From Winogradskya humida (GTDB taxonomy: Bacteria > Actinomycetota > Actinomycetes > Mycobacteriales > Micromonosporaceae): a DNA stretch of 64,000 nt. The stretch is from the NCBI RefSeq assembly GCF_016862215.1, contig NZ_BOMN01000088.1, positions 62,001 through 126,000 of the forward strand. Direction: 5' to 3'. The position numbers and the translations under genes are program-made. The notes beneath the pieces were generated by a model. It saw only the letters and a list, made by a program, of their open reading frames with translations. It searched no databases and was not told the origin of the DNA. Positions 7,174 to 16,800 of this stretch are shown here, piece after piece (position 1 is the stretch's first letter; every line of letters begins with the position of its first letter).

Positions 7174-9396
7174 ATGCTCGGACGGCTGCCCCGCAGTGCG
7201 CTGGGGCTCATCACTCTCACCGTGCTCGGGCAGGGCGTGGCGCTGACCAGCCCGGCAGCGCGTACCGCTGTGCTCGGGGTGTCGCTGCTGGCGCTCGATG
7301 CGCTCGGGCTCGCGTACAGCATCAGGGCCGCCCGCGGGACCGCCACCCGGACCACCTGGCTGCTGGCGGCCGCCGGCCGCGGTCTCTCGCTGGCCAGCAC
7401 GATCAGCTTCGCTGTCAACGAGGTCACCGGCCGGGCACCGTGGTTCTGGGTCGCGGTTCTGTGCGGGCTGAGCATGTTCCTGAGCCTGACCGGCGCCGCG
7501 CTGTCGGTGTCGGCTCAGCGCCTCGATGCCCGCGAGCGCCTGGCGTTCATCGCCGAGGTGGTCACCGTACTCAGCAGCGGTTTCATCCTGGTCTGGTATT
7601 TCGTGCTGGCCCGCTCGGTGCGCACCGAACCGGATCTGCGCTGGCTTTACGACGTCGGTTACCCGCTGGGCACCCTGCTGCTGCTCGTCGCGGTCAGCGC
7701 GGTGCTTCTGCGGGGCGCGGTGGCCCGGCTCAACCGGCCGCTGATCGTGCTGCTGGGCGGCATCCTGCTCTACTCGATCGCCGACACCGCGTTCTCGGCT
7801 CTGCGCGTCCAGGGCCGGGAGGCCGAGCACTCCCCGCTCGCCTCGGCCAGCCTGGTCCTCGCCTCACTGATCATGACCGTGGCCGCCATGCAGCAGTGCT
7901 CGGCGGCGACCGACGACGACCTGCCCGCGACCGCCCGGATGCCCGACTGGTCGACGCGGCTGCCGTACGTGGCGGTCGGCTTCGGCAACATTCTCCTGGT
8001 CGTCGTCACCATCCGTGAACACGCTTTCCTGTTCTGGGGCGGGCTGACGATCGGCCAGACGGCGATGACCACCGCGCTCGCCGTACGCCAGCTGATCTCG
8101 TTGAAGGACAGCCGTCGCATCAACGTCACCGACACCCTCACCCGCCTCGCGAACCTCACCGGCATGCGCCAGGCCCTCGACCGGGCCGAGCAGCGCCGCG
8201 ATCCGGCCGCGCTGATGCTGCTCGACCTAGACGGCTTCAAACAGGTCAACGACCGGCTCGGGCACGACGCCGGGGACCGGGTGCTGGTCGAGTTCGCCCG
8301 GCAGCTGCGCGCGACGGTGCGCCGCGGTGATGTGGCGGCCCGGGTCGGCGGTGACGAGTTCGTGGTGCTGCTGAGCGGGGTCACGAACGAGGGCGAGGCC
8401 GTCGCGGTCGCCGAGCGGGTGCTCGCGACCCTCGCCGGCAACCCGCTGGAGATCGGCGGCGAGTGGGTCACGATCCGCTGCAGCATCGGCATGGCGCTGT
8501 CCCGGCCCGGCGACACCGCCAAGGAACTGCAGCATCGGGCCGACGTCGCCATGTACGAGTCGAAGCGCGCCGGAACGCACGGCTGGCGCATGTTCCACCC
8601 GGAGATGACCGACCGGCGCGACCGGGACGCCGCCCTCGCCGACGCGCTGGTGACGGCGGCCGGGGACGGGCAGTTCGGGCTCGCGTACCAGCCGCTGGTC
8701 GATCTGAGCACCGGCGACCCGGTCGCCGTCGAGGCGTTGCTGCGCTGGGACCACCCGGTCCTCGGCCCGATCTCCCCGGCCGAGTTCGTGCCGATCGCCG
8801 AACGCACCGGCGCGATCACCGGCATCGGCCACTGGGTCCTGGAGCAGGCGTGCCGCCAGGTGCAGCAGTGGCGGTTGTCGGGCGCGGGCGACCTTTACGC
8901 GAGCGTCAACGTCTCGGCCCGTCAGCTGCAGGAACACTCGTTCCTCGGCGACGTGATCACCGTCCTGCACCGCACCGGGCTGCCCGCCGAGGCGCTGGTC
9001 CTGGAGATCACCGAGTCGGCCATCGTGGACGAGGAGGTCGCCATCCCCGCCCTGGAGGCCCTGCGCCGGCACGGCATCCGGGTCGCGGTCGACGATTTCG
9101 GTACGGGCTACAGCTCACTCCACCTGCTCACCCAGCTCCCGGTCGACGTCCTCAAGATCGACCGCAGTTTCGTGGCGAAGCTCGACGGCACGACGCGTGG
9201 TGCCGGTGTGGCCGAGGCCGTGATCCGGCTGGCTCAGGTGCTCGGGCTCAGCACGGTCGCTGAGGGTATCGAGACGACGGCTCAGGTCGCGGAGCTGCAG
9301 TTGCTCGGGTGCTCGGTCGCGCAGGGTTACCTCTTCGCGCGGCCGATGCCGGCGGCCGAGTTCACGGCGTCGCTGACGGAGCGAGCGCGGGCTTGA
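7174..9396 (+). CDS. Membrane diguanylate cyclase/phosphodiesterase (GGDEF-EAL)
   Basis: The 740-residue protein makes and/or degrades cyclic di-GMP at the membrane. Residues about 1-315 form an N-terminal multi-helix membrane module. The GGDEF domain carries RVGGDEF at 392-396 with an RRGD inhibitory site five residues before it, so cyclase chemistry and product feedback look intact. The EAL domain has VEALLRW (Glu520), NVSARQL, EITES, DDFGTGYSSL, KIDRSF and AEGIE, so phosphodiesterase residues also look intact. GGAGGACGGG before the ATG gives a strong ribosome binding site. The membrane module resembles those of the proteins at 53159-55411 and 56569-58071. Confidence 0.92.
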   Translation: MLGRLPRSALGLITLTVLGQGVALTSPAARTAVLGVSLLALDALGLAYSIRAARGTATRTTWLLAAAGRGLSLASTISFAVNEVTGRAPWFWVAVLCGLSMFLSLTGAALSVSAQRLDARERLAFIAEVVTVLSSGFILVWYFVLARSVRTEPDLRWLYDVGYPLGTLLLLVAVSAVLLRGAVARLNRPLIVLLGGILLYSIADTAFSALRVQGREAEHSPLASASLVLASLIMTVAAMQQCSAATDDDLPATARMPDWSTRLPYVAVGFGNILLVVVTIREHAFLFWGGLTIGQTAMTTALAVRQLISLKDSRRINVTDTLTRLANLTGMRQALDRAEQRRDPAALMLLDLDGFKQVNDRLGHDAGDRVLVEFARQLRATVRRGDVAARVGGDEFVVLLSGVTNEGEAVAVAERVLATLAGNPLEIGGEWVTIRCSIGMALSRPGDTAKELQHRADVAMYESKRAGTHGWRMFHPEMTDRRDRDAALADALVTAAGDGQFGLAYQPLVDLSTGDPVAVEALLRWDHPVLGPISPAEFVPIAERTGAITGIGHWVLEQACRQVQQWRLSGAGDLYASVNVSARQLQEHSFLGDVITVLHRTGLPAEALVLEITESAIVDEEVAIPALEALRRHGIRVAVDDFGTGYSSLHLLTQLPVDVLKIDRSFVAKLDGTTRGAGVAEAVIRLAQVLGLSTVAEGIETTAQVAELQLLGCSVAQGYLFARPMPAAEFTASLTERARA

Positions 9397-9425
9397 TGGT
9401 GTGGAGTCGGCGCGCAGCTCTGGCG

Positions 9426-9614
9426 CTATCGCTTCGAGGCCCGATACCTCTTCAGCAGGGCGGTGATCGTCTCGTAGTCGGCGTCGCTGTTGAGCTCGGT
9501 CAGCAGATCGTCGGGGCAGAGCTGGTAGAGCTCGCCCCACCAGCGGCCGGCTCTGTTGTCCCAGATCCGGTAACCGCCGGGTACTCCCCGTGCCACGTAG
9601 CGGCGGCGGCTCAT
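9426..9614 (-). CDS. Small protein of unknown function
   Basis: The product has 62 residues and starts MSRRRYVARGVPGGYRIWDN; a WWGELY motif follows and the C-terminus is a helix rich in Lys and Arg. The ATG at 9614 is preceded by GGAGAGCAACC, a good ribosome binding site, while the longer frame upstream is not credible. It is convergent with the GGDEF-EAL gene. It looks like a compact folded domain, but I do not recognise the family. Confidence 0.55.
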   Translation of the reverse strand: MSRRRYVARGVPGGYRIWDNRAGRWWGELYQLCPDDLLTELNSDADYETITALLKRYRASKR

Positions 9615-9967
9615 GGTTGCTCTCCGATGGTGTCGACGGTCGAGGGCCGAGGGGTAGCCCTGCGGATGTCTTGGCGGCTGAGGATTCCGAAGAAGGCCCT
9701 GGCCATGGTCATCCGGGAGACGCATGTCGAAGCTTGCAGGTGCGCGCCGCCACCGGGGTGAAGAGCCAGCGCAGTCGCGAAAGACATGCCTCATTGTCAC
9801 CTACCGATGCCGTCACCTCACTGCGGTCACGCGCCGTTAGGTTGTGCCCAATTTAGTTGTGTGCAATTTAGTTGTGCACAACTAAATTGCACACAACCCA
9901 ACCGCGAGCGGCTCGTACAAAATGTCCGTCTCGCGTAGTTCGGCAGCGACAAGAATGCATCGTCGTG
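9615..9967. other. Intergenic region containing palindromic repeat copy 1
   Basis: Positions 9615-9835 hold nothing I can identify. Positions 9836-9903 hold the AT-rich palindromic element described separately. Positions 9904-9967 lead into the GH9 gene with no clear -10 box or ribosome binding site. Confidence 0.5.
9836..9903. repeat. AT-rich palindromic repeat, copy 1
   Basis: Two direct 15-base units, GTTGTGCCCAATTTA (9841-9855) and GTTGTGTGCAATTTA (9856-9870), are followed by the palindromic core GTTGTGCACAAC (9871-9882) and the mirrored unit TAAATTGCACACAAC (9883-9897). Positions 9856-9897 are a perfect 42-bp palindrome. The outer ends GTTAG and CCAACC extend the symmetry partly. A second, diverged copy lies at 13630-13696. 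The element is far more AT-rich than its surroundings and lies about 70 bases before the GH9 start. Confidence 0.85.
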
Positions 9968-11893
9968 ATGGTCTTGGGAACCCGGCTCCGCCGCCTGCTC
10001 GTGCTGCCGCTGGTCGCGGTGCTCCTGCCGGTGGGCTCGTGCGGCAGGAACCACCCGGAGGCGGACGCGTTCGTCCGGGTCGACCAGGTCGGGTACGCCC
10101 CCGGCGAGCAGAAGATCGCGGTCCTGATGGCCCCGCGCGACGCCGCCGGGGCACGGGCGACGGTGATCGACGCATCGGGTGACAAGGTGCTGAACGCCAC
10201 GATCGGTGCCCGCCGCGACGGCTGGAACGACCGGTTCCCCGACGTACGCCCGGTCGACCTCAGCGCGCTGACCCAGCCGGGCACGTACCGGATCCGCGTC
10301 GAGGGCGGCGTGCGCGCGGAGTCCGTACCCTTCCGGGTGGGGAACTCGCTCTTCGATCCCCTGGTCCGGGACGCCGTCGGTTATTTCCAGGCGCATCGCG
10401 ACGGCGCCGATCAGATCAGCGGGCCGTTCCAGCGACAGCCGGCGCATCTGGCGGACCGGGCGGCGACGATCTACGAGACACCGGACTTCGACGACGACGG
10501 GACCCTGACCGGGGAGCTGACCGTGTCGGGCGGGCCCGTCGACGTGGAAGGGGGCTGGTACGACGCCGGGGACTTCCTGAAGTTCACGCACACCACGGCG
10601 TACGCGTTGATCGCCATGCTCGTGGTGCAGCGGGACGGCATGGCCGTGGACGGCCTGGCGGCAGAGACCCGGCACGGCCTGGACTGGCTCACCAAGATGT
10701 GGAACCCGCAGGCCGGGGTCCTCTACACCCAGGTCGGCATCGGCAGCGGCCTGAGCGGCTCGTTCCTGGGCGACCACGACACGTGGCGGCTCCCCCAGGC
10801 CGACGACCAGCTCGACGTTCAGCCCGGCGACGACCAGTATTTCCAGCGGTACCGGCCGGTCTTCCGCGCCGCGGCCTCCGGAGAACCGCTGAGCCCGAAC
10901 CTCGCCGGCCGGGTGGCCGCCGCGTTCGCCCTCGCCGCCCAGGTCCAGACCGGCACCGACCGGGCCCTCGCCACGCGCTACCTGACGATCGCCGCACAGG
11001 TCTACGACGCGGCCTCCACCGACGGGGACACCCTGGTCACCGCAGAACCCCGCAGCTTCTATCCCGAGGACAGCTGGGCCGACGACATGGCCCTCGGCGC
11101 CACCGAACTCGCCCTCGCCGGCGCCGGCCTCGGCGACCCCCGAGCGGCGGAATGGCTCCGGACGGCCGTGAGCTGGGCGTCCGGCTATCTGGAGGACGGC
11201 GGCACAGAAACGCTCTCCGTGTACGACGTGAGCGTCCTCGCCGACGCTGAACTGGCCCGAATCCCGGGAGCAGCCGGGCTCGCCCTCATCCCCGGAGCCG
11301 ACGCTGAGCTGGCCCGCATCCCGGGAGCCGGTGCCGACGCTCTGCGCGCCGATCTGGAGCGCCGCCTCGAGGCGGGCGTCAAAGCCGCCGCCGGGAACCC
11401 GATGAGCGCGGCCGCGGGGAACGGCGGATCCGACTACGCCGCGCGGCAACTCGGGTTCACCGCGGCGGCAGAGCTCTACCAGCACACGTTCCACGACGAC
11501 AGGTACGCGGCGTTCGCGACGGCCCAGCGCGGAGTGGTCCTCGGCGCCAACGGGTGGGGCACCTCGCTGGTCGTCGGGGCCGGGACGACGTACCCCCGAT
11601 GCCCGCACGACCAGATCGCCTCCCTGGCCGGGACGTCCGCGCGGATGACCGGTGCCGTGGTCAACGGCCCCAACGACGCGGACCGCGTCCACGAACTGCT
11701 CGACGACCCGGAACCCAGCCCCTGCGCGACGGGCTCTCTGGCCGCGTTCGACCGCGATGATGCCCATTACGTCGACGACACCCGGGTCTCCGCCACCAAC
11801 GAGCCCTCGATCGACTTCACCGCCACCGGGCTGCTCGCCTTCGCCCTCATCAGCCGTTTGACGGCGACGTCCCCGGGAACACCTGGTTCATGA
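9968..11893 (+). CDS. Glycoside hydrolase family 9 lipoprotein (cellulase-like)
   Basis: The 641-residue product begins with a lipoprotein signal ending PVGSC (lipidated Cys25), so it should be anchored outside the membrane. An Ig-like CelD_N-type domain (about 33-130) precedes the (alpha/alpha)6 catalytic domain. GGWYDAGDFLKF contains the DAGD catalytic base motif, and NEPSIDF near the C-terminus holds the expected acid Glu. No carbohydrate-binding module is seen. A short duplicated insertion ELARIPGA...ELARIPGA lies at about residues 424-456. The ATG at 9968 is chosen because it begins the signal peptide; a GTG one codon upstream is possible. Its stop overlaps the next start (ATGA). The exact substrate is not certain. 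Confidence 0.85.
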   Translation: MVLGTRLRRLLVLPLVAVLLPVGSCGRNHPEADAFVRVDQVGYAPGEQKIAVLMAPRDAAGARATVIDASGDKVLNATIGARRDGWNDRFPDVRPVDLSALTQPGTYRIRVEGGVRAESVPFRVGNSLFDPLVRDAVGYFQAHRDGADQISGPFQRQPAHLADRAATIYETPDFDDDGTLTGELTVSGGPVDVEGGWYDAGDFLKFTHTTAYALIAMLVVQRDGMAVDGLAAETRHGLDWLTKMWNPQAGVLYTQVGIGSGLSGSFLGDHDTWRLPQADDQLDVQPGDDQYFQRYRPVFRAAASGEPLSPNLAGRVAAAFALAAQVQTGTDRALATRYLTIAAQVYDAASTDGDTLVTAEPRSFYPEDSWADDMALGATELALAGAGLGDPRAAEWLRTAVSWASGYLEDGGTETLSVYDVSVLADAELARIPGAAGLALIPGADAELARIPGAGADALRADLERRLEAGVKAAAGNPMSAAAGNGGSDYAARQLGFTAAAELYQHTFHDDRYAAFATAQRGVVLGANGWGTSLVVGAGTTYPRCPHDQIASLAGTSARMTGAVVNGPNDADRVHELLDDPEPSPCATGSLAAFDRDDAHYVDDTRVSATNEPSIDFTATGLLAFALISRLTATSPGTPGS

Positions 11894-12363
11894 ACACGGG
11901 ATTCCTCGCCGGAGCGGCAGCGGGCGCCGCGGGCACGGCCGCATTGAACGCGGCGACCTACGTCGACATGGTGGTGCGTGGCCGGGCCGCCAGCCAGACT
12001 CCCGAACGCACCGTCGAGGCCATCGAGGACCGGCTCCCCGTCACGGTGCCCGGCGCCGGGGATGAACGGCGGAACAGGGTCAGTGGCCTCGGCAGCCTCA
12101 CCGGCATCCTCACGGGAGTCGGGATCGGCGCGGCGTTCGGGTTGTTGCGGGGTGCCGGTGTGCGTCCACCCGTACCCGTAGGAGCGCTCCTCGCCGGAGT
12201 GACAGCGATGGCCTCGACCGACGTGTCCATGGCCAAACTGCGGGTGACCGAACCGCGCAGCTGGTCAGCTACGGATTGGGCCAGTGACCTGGTCCCCCAC
12301 CTGATCTACGGCGCCGTCACCTACGCCACCCTCCACGCCCTGGACCGCCGCGGGCTTTCATGA
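11890..12363 (+). CDS. Small membrane protein coupled to the GH9 gene
   Basis: The product has 157 residues with Gly/Ala-rich membrane segments at about 3-25, 70-95, 98-118 and near the C-terminus (HLIYGAVTYATLHAL). Between the first two is a soluble part with RTVEAIEDRLPVTVPG. The start ATG overlaps the GH9 stop as ATGA, so translation is coupled to that gene. I do not recognise a functional family; an accessory role to the secreted hydrolase is a guess from position only. Confidence 0.65.
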   Translation: MNTGFLAGAAAGAAGTAALNAATYVDMVVRGRAASQTPERTVEAIEDRLPVTVPGAGDERRNRVSGLGSLTGILTGVGIGAAFGLLRGAGVRPPVPVGALLAGVTAMASTDVSMAKLRVTEPRSWSATDWASDLVPHLIYGAVTYATLHALDRRGLS

Positions 12364-12403
12364 ATGAGACTTAGATCAACCGACATCGGTACGCTGTGCG
12401 CAG

Positions 12404-12409
12404 TAGCGT
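12404..12409 (+). promoter_or_regulatory. -10 box of a leaderless transcript
   Basis: TAGCGT ends 6 bases before the GTG at 12416 and no ribosome binding site precedes the start, the usual pattern of a leaderless actinobacterial gene. Confidence 0.4.
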
Positions 12410-12415
12410 GGCGAT

Positions 12416-13414
12416 GTGCCGACAAAAGCTGACCTGACCAGCGCTGACCTGACCGAGATCCGGCAAGCCGCCCTTGGCGCCGCCGATCCGCTGGGCATCG
12501 CCGCCGATCTGGCCGACGCCGCCGAAACGGGCCGTCTCGCCGATCCCGACGACGCCGGTCACGCGCTCACCCTCGCCGCCGAGATCGCCGAGAGCCGCTC
12601 CAAGCTCGACGCCGCCCTCGGCTACGCGGAACGAGCCATCGCCTCATACGCCACACCGGACGACAGCAAGGCCGGCGCGGCCCACGCGTTGCACGCCCGC
12701 CTGCTGTTCCGCTCCGGCCGCGACGACGAGGCCCTCGCCGAGCTCGAGGCCCTGCGCCCCCTGCTGACCGAGGCCCCGGACGCCGCGGCGTATGTCACCG
12801 CAGCCCTGGCCGCCGGTGGCCGCAGCAAGGTCATCGTCGCCGAGCAGTGGCTCACCGAGGCCGTGAAGAAGGCCCTCGCCGGCCGCGCCACCGAGCCCAC
12901 CAGCGCCGACGACGCGGGCCTCACCTTCTTCCTGCTCCAGCAACGCCACCGCGTCCGCCACACCCTCGGCCTCCCCCACGACACCAACGACAACCTGGCC
13001 GACCGCCTCGAGAACAAACTCGCCGCCACCACCGCCCGCGCAGCCGCCGAGCCCGCCGACGACCTGCTGTTCTGGCCCCAGCCCGAGTTCGACCGCATGC
13101 TGTCCACCTGGCCCGCCCTCGCCCAGCCGTACGGCGCGACCTGGGACGACCACCGCGCCCACCTCGAACGCGAACTCGTCCGCCTGACATCCGCCGGGCG
13201 CAGCGGGCTGACGCTGCTCCCCGCCACGGTCACCGGCCTGACCGGCTTCGCGGGCAGCGACAACGACCCGACCGACGCGAAGACCCGCGCCGGTTACGCC
13301 CGCCAGCAGGCCACACGGGCCGGGCAGATCACGTGGCCCCCGGAGCGCAACGGGGCGTGCTGGTGCGGCTCCGGCAACAAGTACAAGAAGTGCTGCCTGC
13401 CGCGCTCCCGCTGA
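12416..13414 (+). CDS. SEC-C motif protein with helical repeats
   Basis: The 332-residue protein ends in a SEC-C zinc-binding motif, ACWCGSGNKYKKCCLPRSR, with the C-x-C...CC ligand pattern known from the SecA C-terminus and many standalone proteins. The preceding 300 residues are Ala/Leu-rich helices in a TPR-like arrangement (for example ALGYAERAIASYA and ALAELEALRPLL). The GTG start is supported by the TAGCGT box just upstream. Standalone SEC-C proteins are poorly characterised; a protein-binding or chaperone-like role is only an inference. A rho-independent terminator follows about 175 bases later. Confidence 0.8.
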   Translation: MPTKADLTSADLTEIRQAALGAADPLGIAADLADAAETGRLADPDDAGHALTLAAEIAESRSKLDAALGYAERAIASYATPDDSKAGAAHALHARLLFRSGRDDEALAELEALRPLLTEAPDAAAYVTAALAAGGRSKVIVAEQWLTEAVKKALAGRATEPTSADDAGLTFFLLQQRHRVRHTLGLPHDTNDNLADRLENKLAATTARAAAEPADDLLFWPQPEFDRMLSTWPALAQPYGATWDDHRAHLERELVRLTSAGRSGLTLLPATVTGLTGFAGSDNDPTDAKTRAGYARQQATRAGQITWPPERNGACWCGSGNKYKKCCLPRSR

Positions 13415-13467
13415 GCTTCACCTCACGGGCCGGCCTGTCGCCCTAAGCTCCACCAAACGGCCGCACT

Positions 13468-13563
13468 CGTCACGCTAAGCCTGGCAAAGCAGGCCCGCCC
13501 GTCACGCTAAGCCTGGCAAAGCGGGCCCGCCCGTCACGCTAAGCCTGGCAAAGCGGCGCGCCT
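13468..13563. repeat. Three tandem 32-bp repeats
   Basis: Units at 13468-13499, 13500-13531 and 13532-13563 share CGTCACGCTAAGCCTGGCAA and then AAGCRGGCCCGCC, with few differences. Related but decayed units flank them (around 13436-13467 and 13564-13597). Within each unit GCCTG...CRGGC can form a small hairpin. There are no unique spacers, so this is not a CRISPR array. Confidence 0.85.
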
Positions 13564-13589
13564 GTCGCGTTCCCGTTGAGTTTCATAAG

Positions 13590-13622
13590 GCGGCCCCCCT
13601 TTGCGGTGGGGCCGCTTTTTTT
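13590..13622 (+). terminator. Rho-independent terminator
   Basis: GCGGCCCC (13590-13597) pairs with GGGGCCGC (13608-13615) across a 10-base loop and is followed by a run of seven T. It would end transcription from the SEC-C gene and insulate the AfsR-like gene downstream. Confidence 0.85.
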
Positions 13623-13629
13623 ACGCGCA

Positions 13630-13696
13630 GTTAGGTTGTGGGCAATTAAATTGCGCACAATTTAGTTGTGCACAACTAAATTGCACACAACCTACC
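13630..13696. repeat. AT-rich palindromic repeat, copy 2
   Basis: The units are GTTGTGGGCAATTAA (13635-13649), ATTGCGCACAATTTA (13650-13664), the core GTTGTGCACAAC (13665-13676) and TAAATTGCACACAAC (13677-13691). The ends are GTTAG and CTACC. The core and right arm match copy 1 exactly and the left arm has diverged. The flanks ACGCGC-GTTAG are also shared with copy 1, which defines the left border. It lies 115 bases before the start of the AfsR-like regulator. Confidence 0.85.
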
Positions 13697-13810
13697 TCTG
13701 CGTGATGCCGACGGCTTGATCGATCATCCTGCGTCGATGCCGATCGGGGCCGGAGGACGCCGCCGCCCCTGATGTGCGGGCGAGCGGTCGCGGGCGGGAG
13801 GATCAGGACC

Positions 13811-16800
13811 ATGGGCGGTCTTCGCATCACGATGTTCGGCACGTTCCGGGTGGCTGCCGGTGACGCCGTCCTGAGCGTTGCCGGGGCCCGGTTGCAGGGA
13901 CTGCTCGTGCGGCTGGCGCTCGGTGGTGGGCGGGCGGTTGATCCGGGCGTACTGATCGGGGCGATCTGGGGTGAGGAGCCACCGGCCGATCCGTCGGCGG
14001 CCCTGCAGGCCCTCGTGTCCCGGCTCCGACGTGCCCTCGCCCCGGCATTTCCGGCCGGCGATGCGATCGAGCAGGTCGCGGGCGGCTACCGGCTGGCGGT
14101 GGCACCAGCCGATGTGGACGCGCTGCGGTTCGAGGAGCTGACCGCGACCGGGCGGGAGCGGCTACGGGCAGGTGACCCGGAGGCCGCGAGCGCCGCGCTC
14201 ACCGAGGCTCTGGTTTTGTGGGGTGGGCGACCCGGCGCCGAGCCTCCGGTGATCGCCGCGGTCGCGCCCGCGGTGGCGACCCGGCTGGCGCAGTTGTCGG
14301 TCGAGACGGTTGCCGATCTGGCCGACGCGGAGTTGACGCTCGGGCAGGCCGAGGCCGCCGCGGACCGGCTGGCCGGGGTGCTGGCCGAGCACCCCGCCGA
14401 CGAGCGCGCGGCCGCGTTGCTGATGGACGCGTACGCCGCTCAGGGGCGGCAGGCCGAGGCGCTCGCTGTCTACGAGCGGGTCCGGGAAGCCCTGGCCGAC
14501 GGGCTCGGCGCTGACCCGGGCACCGCGCTGCGGGATCGCCACCTGCGTTTGCTGCGTTCGACTTCCGCCCCCGCCGGTTCCCGCTCCCCCTTGCCCGCGC
14601 CGCTGACCAGCTTCATCGGCCGCGACGACGAGCTCGAGCGCATCGGCACCCTGCTCACCACCGCACGCCTGGTCACCGTCCTCGGTCCCGGGGGCGCCGG
14701 GAAGACCCGGCTCGCGCTGGAAGCCGCCCGCCGCCAGGACGCCCGCGACGGTGTATGGCTCGTCGATCTCGCGCCCGTCACCGAGACAGCGAAGATCGCC
14801 GGCGCCCTGCTCGCCGCGATCGGGCTGCGGGGTGCCCGGGGCCGGGGCGGCGGTGACGAGCTGGACATCCTCGTAGACGAGCTCGGCGGCCGGGAGGTCC
14901 TGCTGCTGGCCGACAACTGCGAGCACCTGATCGACGCCGTGGCCCACCTGGTCGAGGCACTGCTGCGACGCTGCCCCGGCCTGCGGGTGCTCGCCACCAG
15001 CCGGGAACCCCTCGCGGTCGACGGCGAGACGCTCGTGCCGCTCGCCCCCCTCGCCCTGCCCGGCCCGGACGACGGCGTCGAGCAGGCCCGCGGGGCAGCT
15101 GCGGTGCGCCTGTTCACCGAGCGGGCCGCTGCCGTACGACCCGGTTTCGCCGTCGACGAGTCCACGGTGCCCGACATCGTGCGCGTGGTGCGCGGCCTGG
15201 ACGGCATGCCCCTGGCTCTTGAGCTGGCCGCCGCCCGGCTGCGGACCCTGGCGCTCCCGGACCTCGCCGACGGGCTGTCCGACCGGTTCCGGCTGCTCAC
15301 CACCGGCAGCCGTACGGCACCGCCGCGACACCGGACGCTGCGCGCAGCCATCGCCTGGAGCTGGGAGTTGCTGACCGGGCATGAGCGTACGGTCGCTGAA
15401 AGGATCTCGGTTCTTCCCGGCGGCGTCACCACGGCCTCGGCCACCGCGGTCTGTGCGGGGACGGCGGTGCCCGCCGGCGACATCCCCGATCTGCTCGCCA
15501 CCCTCGTGGACCGGTCACTGCTGCAGCTCGCGCCCGGCGCGGGCCGCTATCGCATGCTCGAAACCATCCGGGAGTACGGCATCGACCGCCTGACCGGCAC
15601 CGGTGAACTCGGCGCGGTCCGCGACCTGGCCGCCGTACACTTCACCGCTCTCACGACCTGGCACGACGCCCAGCTGCGCGGTCCGTCCCAGCTTGCCGCC
15701 ATGAAGGTCATCAGCTCTGAGTACGACAACACGCTCGCCGCCCTGCGCCACCTGTGCGCCACCCGCGACTCCGCCGGGGCAATCAATCTCGCACTGGCCC
15801 TGACCTGGTACTGGCAGATGTTCGGCCACCACACCGACGGCTTCTACTGGCTCGGCGAGGCACTCGCGATCCCCGGCGGCACCCCGACCCCCGAACGCGA
15901 CTGCGCCCGGGCCGTCTACCTGCTCAACCGCGCGGACATCCTCTCCGGAATCACCGCCGACCAGGCCGCGGCCGACCGGATCGAGATGCGCGACCTCGCC
16001 GACCGGCTGCTCGCCCATCCGGAACTCCCGAGCCACTACCGCGTCTTCGGCCCGGTCCTGCTCTTCCTGCAGGACGAACACACCGCCCTCGCCACCTTCC
16101 GGCTCCTCGCCGACGGCGACGACACGTGGCTCTCCGGGCTGGCCCACATGTTCCAGGCGGAGATCGCCGAGAACATGGGCGACCTGACCCGGATGCGTTC
16201 CCATGTGGAGGCTTCCCTGGCCCGCTTCCGGCAGGCCGGCGACGGCTGGGGGCAGGCCGCCACCCTCCCGATGCGCGCCCAGCTGCGACGCTACGACGAC
16301 CTCGACGGCGCCCTGGCCGATCTGCGCGAGGCCCGGGCCCTGGCGGGCGAGTTCGGCCGGCTCAGCCTCGGCGACCAGCTCTACAGCGACCTGCGCTGGA
16401 TCGACCTGTACGCCCGCCGCGGCGACACCGGCCGCGCGCTCGCCATGCTCGACGCGGCACGCTCCCGTGCGCTGCAAGCCTCTTCGGCGCCGATGCTGGT
16501 CCTCGTCGACGCCACCGAGGCCGGCTATCGGGTGCGCCTCGGCGACCTGGACCGAGCCGCAGACCTGCTCCACGACACCGAGCCCGGATCGTCCGCCTCC
16601 CACGCCCAGGCCCTGGTCGGCAACGCACGGGCCGCTCTCTGCCTGGCCCGGGGTGACCTGTCCGGCGCGGACAGCGCACTACAGGAGGCGTACGCCGCCG
16701 CGCTGGCGACGCGGGAACTGCCGATCCTGTCGCCGGTGACGGTGAACGAGGCCGCCCTCGCCGACGCGCGCGGGTTGCGAGAGCGGTCAGCCATGCTGCT

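Larger units (their letters stand above)
13415..13810. other. Intergenic region with tandem repeats, terminator and palindrome copy 2
   Basis: This non-coding stretch holds three 32-bp tandem units (13468-13563) with decayed copies on both sides, an intrinsic terminator (13590-13622), palindromic repeat copy 2 (13630-13696), and the leader of the AfsR-like gene with GGGAGGATC just before its ATG. Confidence 0.75.

Noticed and set aside
13468..13563. CRISPR array
   Set aside because: The 32-bp units are directly adjacent with no unique spacers, and no cas genes are present in the window.
9836..13696. Composite transposon bounded by the palindromic repeats
   Set aside because: No transposase remnant or target duplication was seen, and the genes between the copies have the same composition as the surroundings.
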